Below are positions 1-6,097 of a stretch of 7,903 nucleotides of DNA, in pieces; position 1 is the first letter of the stretch; each line of letters starts with the position of its first letter. Source of the stretch: Comamonadaceae bacterium (GTDB taxonomy: Bacteria; Pseudomonadota; Gammaproteobacteria; Burkholderiales; Burkholderiaceae_C); the NCBI GenBank assembly GCA_947458345.1, contig CANHBU010000077.1, positions 1 through 7,903 on the forward strand. The letters are read 5' to 3'. Below the pieces are notes generated by a model, which was not told the DNA's origin, did no database searches, and worked only from the letters and a program-made list of their open reading frames with translations. Both the position numbers and the translations under genes were made by a program.

Positions 1-43
1 CCCTGGTGCCAGTAGGGCGTGCCGCATGGACAATGGGCGCACC

Positions 44-142
44 ATGTCCACCCCACCCTGGCTCAGCATCGTCATGCCCGTCCTTGATGAGGCGGCGAGT
101 TTGGGCCCCGCCTTGCAGGCCTTGCAGCGCTGGCGCGCCGCT
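44..142 (+). pseudogene. N-terminal remnant of a family 2 glycosyltransferase
   Basis: An ATG at 44 opens a frame reading MSTPPWLSIVMPVLDEA and continuing through LQALQRWRAAGA. This closely resembles the first beta strand and helix of GT-A fold family 2 glycosyltransferases, whose hallmark is SIVMPVLxEA near the N-terminus. After about 33 codons, near base 140, the resemblance stops. The expected next strand, with its nucleotide-binding VVDGGS-type segment, is absent; the frame runs on as unrelated sequence to a stop at 227-229. The family is normally about 220-330 residues, so only the first seventh or so is present and no activity is expected. An in-frame ATG at 26 is an alternative start; neither has a convincing ribosome site. 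The family call rests on one short but characteristic motif. Confidence 0.55.
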
Positions 143-147
143 GGCGC
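128..147. repeat. 9-bp direct repeat at a gene-fragment junction
   Basis: CGCTGGCGC occurs at 128-136 and again at 139-147, separated by two bases. It lies exactly where glycosyltransferase-like coding sequence gives way to membrane-protein-like sequence in another frame. Short repeats of this kind are compatible with an illegitimate-recombination join, but in GC-rich DNA such a repeat can also arise by chance. Confidence 0.5.
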
Positions 148-410
148 TGGCCATCGTGGCCACACTTTTCCTTGTGTTCTTGGTCGCTTTGCTGCTGCGC
201 CTTGTCTTCGGCGGCAAGGCACGCTTTAAAGTTAGTGCGCACTTTGACAATATGCGCAACTTCAAGGCGATGAGCCAAACCGTCATGCAGCGCAGCAGCG
301 GGCCCCGGCGAGAAGGGCCTCTGGCCGATGAGCCAGGGCTGCTGAGTCGGCACGGCCCTGGCTCCGTTGAGGACGTGCAGGCGCGTGAACTACCGCCCCA
401 GCAGCGCTAG
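144..410 (+). pseudogene. C-terminal remnant of an unidentified membrane protein
   Basis: From about base 144, in a different frame from the glycosyltransferase remnant, the sequence reads as one strongly hydrophobic helix (LALAIVATLFLVFLVALLLR and on) followed by a basic, polar tail of about 65 residues ending in PPQQR at a TAG (408-410). This looks like the last membrane segment and cytoplasmic tail of a longer inner-membrane protein. Upstream in the same frame the translation is Cys/Arg/Pro-rich and looks non-coding, so the original N-terminus appears lost. A GTG at 156 could start a short independent protein of about 84 residues, but no ribosome site precedes it. I do not recognise the family. 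The 9-bp repeat CGCTGGCGC at 128-136 and 139-147 marks the join with the preceding fragment. Confidence 0.4.
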
Positions 411-450
411 GTCTGCACAGGTCTTGTTTCTGTCAGTGCGATTGCCGCGT

Positions 451-477
451 CCCGCCCGGGCGCAAGCGCCTCGCGGG
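451..477 (+). terminator. Possible hairpin downstream of the membrane-protein remnant
   Basis: CCCGC (451-455) pairs with GCGGG (473-477), and inside it GGCG (459-462) can pair with CGCC (467-470). This gives an imperfect GC-rich stem about 40 bp after the TAG at 410. No T-run follows directly; the nearest T-rich tract is at 506-518. It may be a weak terminator or a chance hairpin, so confidence is low. Confidence 0.25.
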
Positions 478-513
478 TAAAGGCCGCTCCTCGGCGTAAC
501 GGGGGTTTTCATC

Positions 514-542
514 TTTTTATTAGTCATAAAGAACTCTAAATA
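514..542 (+). promoter_or_regulatory. Candidate sigma-70-type promoter for rpoH
   Basis: Bases 505-580 are strikingly AT-rich compared with the rest of the window. Within them TTTTTA (514-519) and TAAATA (537-542) are 17 bp apart, a workable but weak match to -35 and -10 boxes. It lies upstream of the CIRCE operator, so a transcript starting near 549 would carry the operator in its leader. No heat-shock-type (CTTGAAA / CCCCAT) promoter was seen. The exact boxes are uncertain; that the promoter lies in this AT-rich zone is more likely than the specific hexamers. Confidence 0.3.
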
Positions 543-577
543 CGAGGAAGAGCCTAACAAACAGATTCATAGGGTTG

Positions 578-604
578 TTAGCACTCGAGCATCGAGAGTG
601 CTAA
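578..604. promoter_or_regulatory. CIRCE operator (HrcA binding site) upstream of rpoH
   Basis: The inverted repeat TTAGCACTC (578-586), a 9-base spacer (587-595) and GAGTGCTAA (596-604) form a perfect 9+9 palindrome that matches the CIRCE consensus base for base. CIRCE is the operator of HrcA, the repressor of groESL and often dnaK operons, whose activity depends on GroEL. The site ends 29 bp before the rpoH start codon, so it lies in the promoter/leader region. The straightforward reading is that HrcA represses rpoH when chaperone is plentiful and releases it under protein-folding stress, placing sigma-32 under a second feedback loop. The site is seen directly; the regulation is inferred from the consensus and its position. 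Confidence 0.92.
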
Positions 605-609
605 ACTAA

Positions 610-629
610 GGCCTTCCTCACAAGGAGCC
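610..629 (+). promoter_or_regulatory. Possible hairpin masking the rpoH ribosome binding site
   Basis: TTCCT (614-618) can pair with AGGAG (623-627) through a CACA loop (619-622), four Watson-Crick pairs plus one U-G. GG at 610-611 can extend it against CC at 628-629 across a two-base bulge. The paired strand contains most of the AAGGAG ribosome site (622-627), six bases before ATG 634. A small, marginally stable helix over the ribosome site is the usual principle of RNA thermometers, and rpoH is a known target of such control in other bacteria. This is a hand-drawn fold without an energy calculation. Confidence 0.3.
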
Positions 630-633
630 ACTC

Positions 634-1572
634 ATGACCAGCCTGTCTGCCAATCCGGGTGCCCTGACCATCGCCAACCCGTGGGCCAGCGCCAGCTTGC
701 TGCCGCCGCTGGGCAATCTCGACGCTTATATCAGCGCGGTCAACCGCCTGCCCATGCTCAGTCTGGAAGAGGAGCAGGAGTGCGCGCGGCGACTGCGCGA
801 GCAAAACGACTTGGAGTCGGCCAGTCGCATGGTGCTCTCGCACCTGCGCTTGGTGGTGTCGGTGTCACGCAAATACCTCGGCTACGGCCTGCCGCACGGC
901 GACCTGATCCAGGAAGGCAATATCGGCCTGATGAAGGCTGTCAAGCGCTTTGACCCCGATCAGGGCGTGCGCCTGGTCAGCTATGCGCTGCACTGGATCA
1001 AAGCCGAAATCCACGAATACATTCTGCGCAACTGGCGCATGGTCAAGACGGCCACGACCAAGGCGCAGCGCAAACTGTTTTTTAATCTGCGCTCGATGAA
1101 GCAGGGCTTCAAGGACGATGTGGAGGTCGCCACCCACCGCGATACGCTCAGTCAAGAGCAGATCGACTCGATGGCGCGCACGCTCAATGTCAAGCGCGAA
1201 GAGGTCATCGAGATGGAGCAGCGCATGGCCGGCGGCGACGTGCTGCTCGACCCCTCGCCGGGCGACGATGGCCAGGAAGCCTACGGGCCGATCGCCTACT
1301 TGGCCGACGTGAGCCAGGAGCCGTCGGCCCTGATCGAGTCGCACCAGAGAGACGTGCTGGCCAGCGATGGCATAGCGGCCGCGCTCGAGGAACTCGACCC
1401 ACGCGCGCGGCGCATCGTGCAGGAGCGCTGGCTCAAGGTCAACGACGACGGCTCCGGAGGCATGACGCTGCACGAATTGGCCGCCCAATACCAAGTCAGC
1501 GCCGAGCGCATCCGCCAGATCGAAGTGGCGGCGATGAAGAAAATGCGCAAAGCGCTTGCCGCTTACGCTTAA
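634..1572 (+). CDS. rpoH: RNA polymerase heat-shock sigma factor RpoH (sigma-32)
   Basis: This 312-residue protein directs RNA polymerase to heat-shock promoters (chaperones, proteases). Region 1.2 is seen around residues 29-56. Region 2, at about 70-139, includes the conserved stretches LRLVVSVSRKYLGYG, DLIQEGNIGLMKAVKRFDP and SYALHWIKAEIHEYILRNWRMVK. The RpoH box QRKLFFNLR (145-153), diagnostic for sigma-32 against other group 2-3 sigma factors, is intact. Region 4 with its helix-turn-helix (LHELAAQYQVSAERIRQIE) spans about 250-305. The length is slightly above the 284 residues of the E. coli protein. ATG 634 is chosen because AAGGAG at 622-627 sits six bases upstream. A perfect CIRCE operator precedes the gene and a strong terminator follows, so it is probably a single-gene transcript controlled by HrcA. 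Nothing appears damaged. Confidence 0.97.
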   Translation: MTSLSANPGALTIANPWASASLLPPLGNLDAYISAVNRLPMLSLEEEQECARRLREQNDLESASRMVLSHLRLVVSVSRKYLGYGLPHGDLIQEGNIGLMKAVKRFDPDQGVRLVSYALHWIKAEIHEYILRNWRMVKTATTKAQRKLFFNLRSMKQGFKDDVEVATHRDTLSQEQIDSMARTLNVKREEVIEMEQRMAGGDVLLDPSPGDDGQEAYGPIAYLADVSQEPSALIESHQRDVLASDGIAAALEELDPRARRIVQERWLKVNDDGSGGMTLHELAAQYQVSAERIRQIEVAAMKKMRKALAAYA

Positions 1573-1591
1573 AAAGCGCGCAGCGTGCCCC

Positions 1592-1614
1592 AACCCGGCC
1601 CAGGCCGGGTTTTT
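1592..1614 (+). terminator. Rho-independent terminator of rpoH
   Basis: AACCCGGCC (1592-1600) and GGCCGGGTT (1603-1611) form a perfect inverted repeat around CA; in practice the loop would open to about four bases. The 3' arm runs into a run of five T (1610-1614). It begins 20 bp after the rpoH stop and isolates rpoH from the next gene. Confidence 0.85.
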
Positions 1615-1712
1615 CATGAGCCGCTGCAAGATGCGCCAGCGAACGCGTGGATGACAATACGGCGCCGAAGCTCAAACACGTCCTCAAAGCAGCCCCTTCC
1701 AAGGAGATGAAG

Positions 1713-2693
1713 ATGCCGAACCTTTGCCTGTCCAAGCGCCAACTTTGCCTCAGCTCCATCCTGGCCCTGACCAGTTTGGGCGTGTCAGCTCAAACGGCCG
1801 ACTGGCCCAACAAGACGGTGCGTCTGGTGGTGGGTTTCCCGGCGGGCTCGAGCCCCGATCTGACCGCCCGCCTGCTGGCCGAGCCGCTGTCCAAGGCTCT
1901 GGGTCAAAGCGTCATCGTCGACAACAAAGTGGGCGCCGGCGGCAACATCGCAGCGGACTATGTGGCCAAGGCCACCGATGGCCACACCCTGGGCCTGATG
2001 ATCAACGGCAACATGACGGTTGCCGGCTTGCTCAACCCCAAACTGCCCTACGACCCGCAAAAAGACCTCGCTGCTGTGAGCCTGATCGGCACCGCGCCGC
2101 TGGTACTGGCCGTGCCCGCCGACGCACCCGGTGCGGATGCCGCGCAGTGGTTGGCCCAGATGCGCCAAACCGGCTCGACCGCCAGCTACGGCTCTCCCGG
2201 CGTCGGCACAGTGGCCCACCTGGGCATGGAGTTGCTCAAGGCGCGCACCGGCATCGCGCCGGTGCATGTGCCCTACCCCGGCAACCCGCAGGTGATCACG
2301 GCCATTTTGGGCGCGCAGATTCAGGCCGCCTTGCTGCCACCGGCCCTGGCCGCCGCCCAAGCGCGCAGCGGCAAGCTGCGTGTGCTCGGCAGCACCAGCG
2401 CCGGGCGCAGCACCCTGGTGCCCGACGTACCGAGCTTGGCTGAAGCGGGCGTAAAAAACTACCGGCTTGAAATCTGGAATGCAGTGGCGGCACCGGCCAC
2501 GCAACCGGCTGCGCAAGTGCAGCGCCTGAGCGCCGTGGTGGCCGAGATCGTGCGTTCTGCCGATGTGCGCGCCAAGCTGCTGCAGCAAGGCTGGCAGCCG
2601 ATCGGATCAGGACCGGAAGAGCTCAAAAGCCGCATCGCGGCCGACACCCAGGATCTTGGCCAGATCATTCGCGAGCAAAAGATCCAGCCTTGA
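1713..2693 (+). CDS. Bug/TctC-family periplasmic tripartite tricarboxylate transporter substrate-binding protein
   Basis: This 326-residue secreted protein of the Bug family binds small organic, often carboxylated, ligands in the periplasm, classically for TctAB membrane partners. Residues 1-26 are a signal peptide with cleavage likely after VSA. The mature N-terminus WPNKTVRLVVGFPAGSSPDLTAR and the following GQSVIVDNKVGAGG (about 64-77) and KATDGHTL (86-93) are family hallmarks, as are VPYPGNPQ (186-193) and the C-terminal GWQPIGSGPEEL (293-304). ATG 1713 is preferred because AAGGAG (1701-1706) lies six bases upstream; ATG 1707 and GTG 1647 are in-frame alternatives, but 1707 abuts the ribosome site and 1647 would spoil the signal peptide. 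No tctA or tctB is in the window, so it is an orphan. Burkholderiales genomes carry many such orphans. The ligand cannot be read from the sequence. Confidence 0.93.
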   Translation: MPNLCLSKRQLCLSSILALTSLGVSAQTADWPNKTVRLVVGFPAGSSPDLTARLLAEPLSKALGQSVIVDNKVGAGGNIAADYVAKATDGHTLGLMINGNMTVAGLLNPKLPYDPQKDLAAVSLIGTAPLVLAVPADAPGADAAQWLAQMRQTGSTASYGSPGVGTVAHLGMELLKARTGIAPVHVPYPGNPQVITAILGAQIQAALLPPALAAAQARSGKLRVLGSTSAGRSTLVPDVPSLAEAGVKNYRLEIWNAVAAPATQPAAQVQRLSAVVAEIVRSADVRAKLLQQGWQPIGSGPEELKSRIAADTQDLGQIIREQKIQP

Positions 2694-2708
2694 GCCGCCA
2701 GGGGCTCA
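2691..2708. terminator. Short hairpin between convergent genes
   Basis: GAGCC (2692-2696) pairs with GGCTC (2703-2707) around a six-base loop. It spans the stop codons of both the Bug gene and the SCO gene, which converge with 12 bp between them. No T-run follows on either strand, so it is at best a weak shared terminator. Both messages may run into each other's 3' ends. Confidence 0.3.
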
Positions 2709-3302
2709 GGTGCCCTTGAGCAAGATCTTGAGGTCCTCGGCCAATGCGACAGGGCCCATGCCGTGGCGGGTGTAGAGCCGCACCCGGCCCTGCCGATCAA
2801 ACACGTAGCTCGCAGCGGTGTGATCCAAGGTGTAGCTCCCCGCCGTTTTGCCTTCGTTCTTCTTGTAGAAGATCTTGAAATGCTTGGCCAGATCGGGCAA
2901 CTCTTGCGGCGTAGGCCGAAGGGCCAGAAAGGTCGGGTCGAAGTTGCCCATATAGGCCTTGAGGACCTCGGGCGTGTCACGCTCGGGGTCGAGCGTGATG
3001 AACAGCCCCTGCAACTTGTCGGCGTCGGCGCCCAGCAGACGCTTGACTTCGGCCAGCTCGGCCATGGCCGTGGGGCAGACGTCCGGGCACTGGGCAAAAC
3101 CAAAGAAGATCACCACCACCCGCCCCCGAAAATCGGCCATGCTGCGAAGCTGCCCGTTGTGGTCGGCCAGCTTGAAGTCGCGCGCGTAATCGGCGCCGGT
3201 GATATCGATGCCGCGAAACGGCGGCTTGTCGGGCGAGCAGGCGCCGAGCACGAGGGACACTGCGACCAGCGCAGCCTTGCGACGGGTCAAGAGCGCAGTC
3301 AT
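2706..3302 (-). CDS. SCO1/SenC family copper chaperone lipoprotein for cytochrome oxidase
   Basis: This 198-residue membrane-anchored thioredoxin-fold protein delivers copper to, or reduces the cysteines of, the CuA site in oxidase subunit II. The N-terminus has a lipoprotein signal with lipobox LGAC (Cys22), so it should be tethered by lipid to the periplasmic face. The copper-binding CPDVCP motif lies at 72-77 (Cys72, Cys76), and the third ligand is His161 in [38 protein letters not shown] and the closing HGMGP loop are typical of the family. ATG 3302 is chosen because it overlaps the ctaB stop as ATGA; an upstream in-frame ATG at 3404 would add 34 residues that lack a signal and lie within ctaB. 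It is the last gene of the assembly operon. Confidence 0.95.
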   Translation of the reverse strand: MTALLTRRKAALVAVSLVLGACSPDKPPFRGIDITGADYARDFKLADHNGQLRSMADFRGRVVVIFFGFAQCPDVCPTAMAELAEVKRLLGADADKLQGLFITLDPERDTPEVLKAYMGNFDPTFLALRPTPQELPDLAKHFKIFYKKNEGKTAGSYTLDHTAASYVFDRQGRVRLYTRHGMGPVALAEDLKILLKGT

Positions 3303-4204
3303 CGGATGTAGTGATCGATCAGAAAGGCGACAAACAGCACCGACAGGTGGATCAGCGAAAAGCGGAAGGTTTTGCGTGCCAGCGCATCCGAATACTCGCG
3401 CCACAAGGCCCAGCCATAGGCACAGAACATGACGCTCAGCACGGTGGCCACCAGCAGATAAAACCAGCCGCTCATCTGGAAAACAAAGGGCATCAAACAG
3501 GCCGCAAACAGCACGATGGTGTAGAGCAGGATTTGCAGGCGGGTGAATTCATTGCCGTGGGTCACCGGCAGCATGGGCAGACCCGACTTGCGGTAGTCCT
3601 CGACCCGGTACAGCGCCAGGGCCCAGAAATGGGGGGGCGTCCACAGGAAAATAATCAAAAACAAGATCAGCGCCTCGGCCCCAACCTGACCGGTGATCGC
3701 GGCCCAGCCCAGCACCGGTGGCATGGCGCCGGAGGCCCCGCCAATGACGATGTTCTGCGGCGTCAGCGGCTTAAGCACAACGGTGTAGATGACGGCGTAG
3801 CCGACAAAGGTGGCGAAGGTCAACCACATGGTCAGGGGGTTGACCCAGACGTAGAGAATCACCGAGCCCATGGCGCACAAGACACCCGAAAAAATCAGCG
3901 TCTGTGTGTTGCTCAACTGGCCTTTGGCGGTCGGACGCCAGGCGGTGCGGCGCATTCGCGCATCGATGTGCTGCTCGACGATGCAATTGAATGCGGCGGC
4001 AGCACCGGCGACCAGCCAGATGCCCACGCAGGCGATCGCGGCCAGCGCCACATCGCTCCAGCGCGGCACGCCGGGGACGGCCAGCACCATACCAATGAGC
4101 GCGCAAAAGACGATGAGCTGCACCACACGCGGCTTGGTCAGCGCATAAAACTGGGACCAGCGCGACAAGGTGGGCGCGTCAGCCGGGGCTTGAAGGGAAC
4201 TCAT
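3299..4204 (-). CDS. ctaB: Protoheme IX farnesyltransferase (heme O synthase)
   Basis: This 301-residue inner-membrane prenyltransferase of the UbiA superfamily attaches a farnesyl group from farnesyl diphosphate to heme B, giving heme O, the substrate of the adjacent CtaA. Seen are TKPRVV in the first helix (23-28), the first polar motif [19 protein letters not shown] (73-91), [13 protein letters not shown] (155-167), [17 protein letters not shown] (188-204) and the second polar motif [15 protein letters not shown]. About eight to nine hydrophobic helices can be counted. In the first motif the usual first Asp is Glu (Glu77) with Asp81 kept; as I recall, this variant is common in Burkholderiales. 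ATG 4204 overlaps the ctaA stop as ATGA, and its own stop overlaps the SCO start the same way. The length is normal. It is also called cyoE. Confidence 0.96.
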   Translation of the reverse strand: MSSLQAPADAPTLSRWSQFYALTKPRVVQLIVFCALIGMVLAVPGVPRWSDVALAAIACVGIWLVAGAAAAFNCIVEQHIDARMRRTAWRPTAKGQLSNTQTLIFSGVLCAMGSVILYVWVNPLTMWLTFATFVGYAVIYTVVLKPLTPQNIVIGGASGAMPPVLGWAAITGQVGAEALILFLIIFLWTPPHFWALALYRVEDYRKSGLPMLPVTHGNEFTRLQILLYTIVLFAACLMPFVFQMSGWFYLLVATVLSVMFCAYGWALWREYSDALARKTFRFSLIHLSVLFVAFLIDHYIR

Positions 4205-5394
4205 GCGGGCACTTGCTTGACAGGAACGATGGCGTTGCCGCGCGCCGCGGCTGCGCTGCGCGTGTTGCAGATGGTAGCGGTCAATACGATGACCAGGGCC
4301 GCAGCCCCTGCCGTGTGGGCCAGCGCCGCCAGCAGCGGCCAGCCCAGCACCACATTGCTCAGCCCGCTGGCAAACTGCCAAACGATCAGGGCCAAGATCC
4401 AGTGGCCGGCCTGCCGCGTGCCCGGCTCACGCCGCAATTGCACAGCCAGCGCCAACAAGACCAGTATCACCGCATAAGCGGCCAGCCGGTGCACATAGTG
4501 GATCGCAGTGAGCGCCGCAAAACTGATGTGGCCGCCGCCGTCGCCGGAGGCGCCCAGTTCACGCCAGAGCGTAAAGCCCTGCCTGAAGTCCATCGTCGGC
4601 CACCACGAGCCCTGGCAGGCCGGAAACTCGGTGCAGGCCAGTACCGCGTAATTGGTGCTGACCCAGCCACCGAGCGCGATTTGCAGCCACAACAGGGCAA
4701 AACCCAACCACAGCAGCAGGCGCGCCGATCCGCTCAATTTCAGCGCAGCAGGCAGTGGCCGGGTCGCATCGGCCTGCGCGTAAGCGCTGGCCTGCACTTG
4801 CAGCAAGGCCAGCAGCGCCATGCCGCCGAGCAAATGCAAGGTGACGATGGCCGGGAAAAGCTTCATGGTCACGGTCAAGGCACCAAAAGCGCCTTGCAGG
4901 CAGACCCAAAACAGCGTCAAGATGGGCCAGGCGGGCGAGACTTGCAGCGGCGCATCAGCTTGCCCTGCCCCACGCCGACGCGAGAGCCAGAAGGTGGCAG
5001 CGGCCAGGGTCAAAATCAGCACCCCCACAGCGCTGGCCAGGTAGCGGTGGATCATCTCGATCCAGGCCTTGCCATGGGTGACCGGGCCGGTGGGCAAGGC
5101 CGTTTGCGCTTGCGTGATCTCCTCGCGCGCGCCGATCGGGCTGGCACTGCCGTAGCAGCCGGGCCAGTCGGGGCAGCCCAAACCCGAATCGCTGAGCCGG
5201 GTGAAAGCGCCAAAAATCACCAGATCGAAGGTCAGAAACAGGGTGACCCAGGTCAGCGCGCGCAGGCGCTGGGCCGGTGTGCCCGAGCGCTGGCGCAGCC
5301 ACACCCAGGCCAGCGGACCCAGGGCAAGCACCACGCCCACGAGCATCAGCCGGCCGGTGGGGCCAAAGTCGTAAAGAGCGCTCGTCTCAGGCAT
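4201..5394 (-). CDS. ctaA: Heme A synthase, COX15/CtaA family
   Basis: This 397-residue polytopic inner-membrane enzyme oxidises the C8 methyl group of heme O to a formyl group, yielding heme A for aa3-type oxidase. About eight helices form two similar halves. Residues 62-81 ([20 protein letters not shown]) hold the first Cys pair (Cys74, Cys80). EMIHRYLA (113-120) gives Glu113 and His116, TLHLLGG gives His187, [21 protein letters not shown] (242-262) holds the second Cys pair (Cys254, Cys260), [10 protein letters not shown] gives His299 and His302, and LAHTAGAA gives His360. The heme-ligand histidines and both extracytoplasmic Cys pairs are thus present. Ten bases separate it from the upstream gene's stop, with no clear ribosome site. 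Its TGA overlaps the ctaB start. A long reading frame on the opposite strand is an artefact of high GC. Confidence 0.95.
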   Translation of the reverse strand: MPETSALYDFGPTGRLMLVGVVLALGPLAWVWLRQRSGTPAQRLRALTWVTLFLTFDLVIFGAFTRLSDSGLGCPDWPGCYGSASPIGAREEITQAQTALPTGPVTHGKAWIEMIHRYLASAVGVLILTLAAATFWLSRRRGAGQADAPLQVSPAWPILTLFWVCLQGAFGALTVTMKLFPAIVTLHLLGGMALLALLQVQASAYAQADATRPLPAALKLSGSARLLLWLGFALLWLQIALGGWVSTNYAVLACTEFPACQGSWWPTMDFRQGFTLWRELGASGDGGGHISFAALTAIHYVHRLAAYAVILVLLALAVQLRREPGTRQAGHWILALIVWQFASGLSNVVLGWPLLAALAHTAGAAALVIVLTATICNTRSAAAARGNAIVPVKQVPA

Positions 5395-5404
5395 ATTGCG
5401 TGTC

Positions 5405-6097
5405 TCAGCGACCGGGCTGGTCCCAACTTCTGGAGGCGCGCAGCAAGCGCTCGAGATCGCGCTTGGCCCGGCTCGCGTTCTCGACGCCCAGCCGGGGCGG
5501 CAGGCGCATCATCCAGTGGCCCATTGGATCGACCACATACAGGTGATCGGACAATGCCGATCCCGCTGCCGGCTCCAGCCAGCCCGACAAGGTCAGGGCC
5601 GGCACGCGCAGGACGGTGGCGCCCTGCAAGGCCGGCTGCAGCGCATCGGGTACCGGCGCGTCGTCGCTGATCAGCCAGACCCGATCAAAGCGATCTTTCT
5701 CGCGGCCCAGCGACTCGCGCAACTGGCGCTGCAGGTAGAGGTTGCTCTGGCACACCGCATCGCAGGCAGCAGGCGCTACGCTGACCAGCAGCCACTGGTT
5801 TTTCAGGCCGCTCAGGGGCACGGTCTGCCCCTGCAGATTCAGGCCCTGGGCCACAGGCAAGGGCCGCTGCGGCTCGATCAGCTCACCGAAATTGCGCCGC
5901 CCCTCGGGTCGGATCACGTAATAGGTGAAGTAAGAGGCAATGACGGGGGCGGCGCAGACGAGCAAGATCAGCAGCATGCGCCAGCGCCCGGCCACGACAC
6001 TGCCGGCCCGCTCGGGCAAGGGCAGCTCGTGCACAGTCAGCCCCAGGGGCTGTTCACCGGGCGTCTGGCTGGCCTGGGCGGTGGAGGGATGTTTCAT
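5405..6097 (-). CDS. SCO-like single-span membrane protein of the oxidase assembly operon
   Basis: I know no specific function for this 230-residue protein; similar genes appear between SURF1 and ctaA in related Burkholderiales (recalled, not searched). It has a polar N-terminus of about 38 residues, one membrane helix (about 40-61, MLLILLVCAAPVIASYFTYY) and a soluble domain that should face the periplasm. There the order NLQGQTVPLSGLKNQWLLVSVAPAACDAVC mimics the SCO layout: first strand, second strand, then CxxxC with Cys112 and Cys116. HLYVVDPMGHWMMRLPP (185-201) resembles the late SCO strand. His185 is near, but not at, the spacing of the SCO copper-ligand His. A copper or thiol-redox role in oxidase assembly is therefore plausible but inferred. 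ATG 6097 overlaps the SURF1 stop as ATGA. Extension upstream is possible in frame but would lie inside SURF1. Confidence 0.85.
   Translation of the reverse strand: MKHPSTAQASQTPGEQPLGLTVHELPLPERAGSVVAGRWRMLLILLVCAAPVIASYFTYYVIRPEGRRNFGELIEPQRPLPVAQGLNLQGQTVPLSGLKNQWLLVSVAPAACDAVCQSNLYLQRQLRESLGREKDRFDRVWLISDDAPVPDALQPALQGATVLRVPALTLSGWLEPAAGSALSDHLYVVDPMGHWMMRLPPRLGVENASRAKRDLERLLRASRSWDQPGR

Noticed and set aside
72..353. - strand reading frame of 93 codons at the left end
   Set aside because: Translation shows no motif, and the + strand carries more convincing fragments over the same bases.
865..1629. - strand reading frame of 254 codons opposite rpoH
   Set aside because: The + strand encodes a complete RpoH with its box and helix-turn-helix; the antisense translation has no recognisable domain and crosses the rpoH terminator.
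1573..1712. Search for a promoter of the Bug gene
   Set aside because: No convincing -35/-10 pair was seen between the rpoH stop and the gene apart from the rpoH terminator and the ribosome site at 1701-1706.
3311..4477. Long + strand reading frame of 388 codons opposite ctaB
   Set aside because: Low-complexity His/Gln/Gly-rich translation mirroring membrane-protein codons on the other strand; no motif and no start signal.
4213..5670. Long + strand reading frame of 485 codons opposite ctaA
   Set aside because: Its translation is rich in Gln, Arg and Gly without any domain, it has no ribosome site, and the opposite strand encodes an intact heme A synthase with all key residues. High GC codon bias leaves the antisense frame open.
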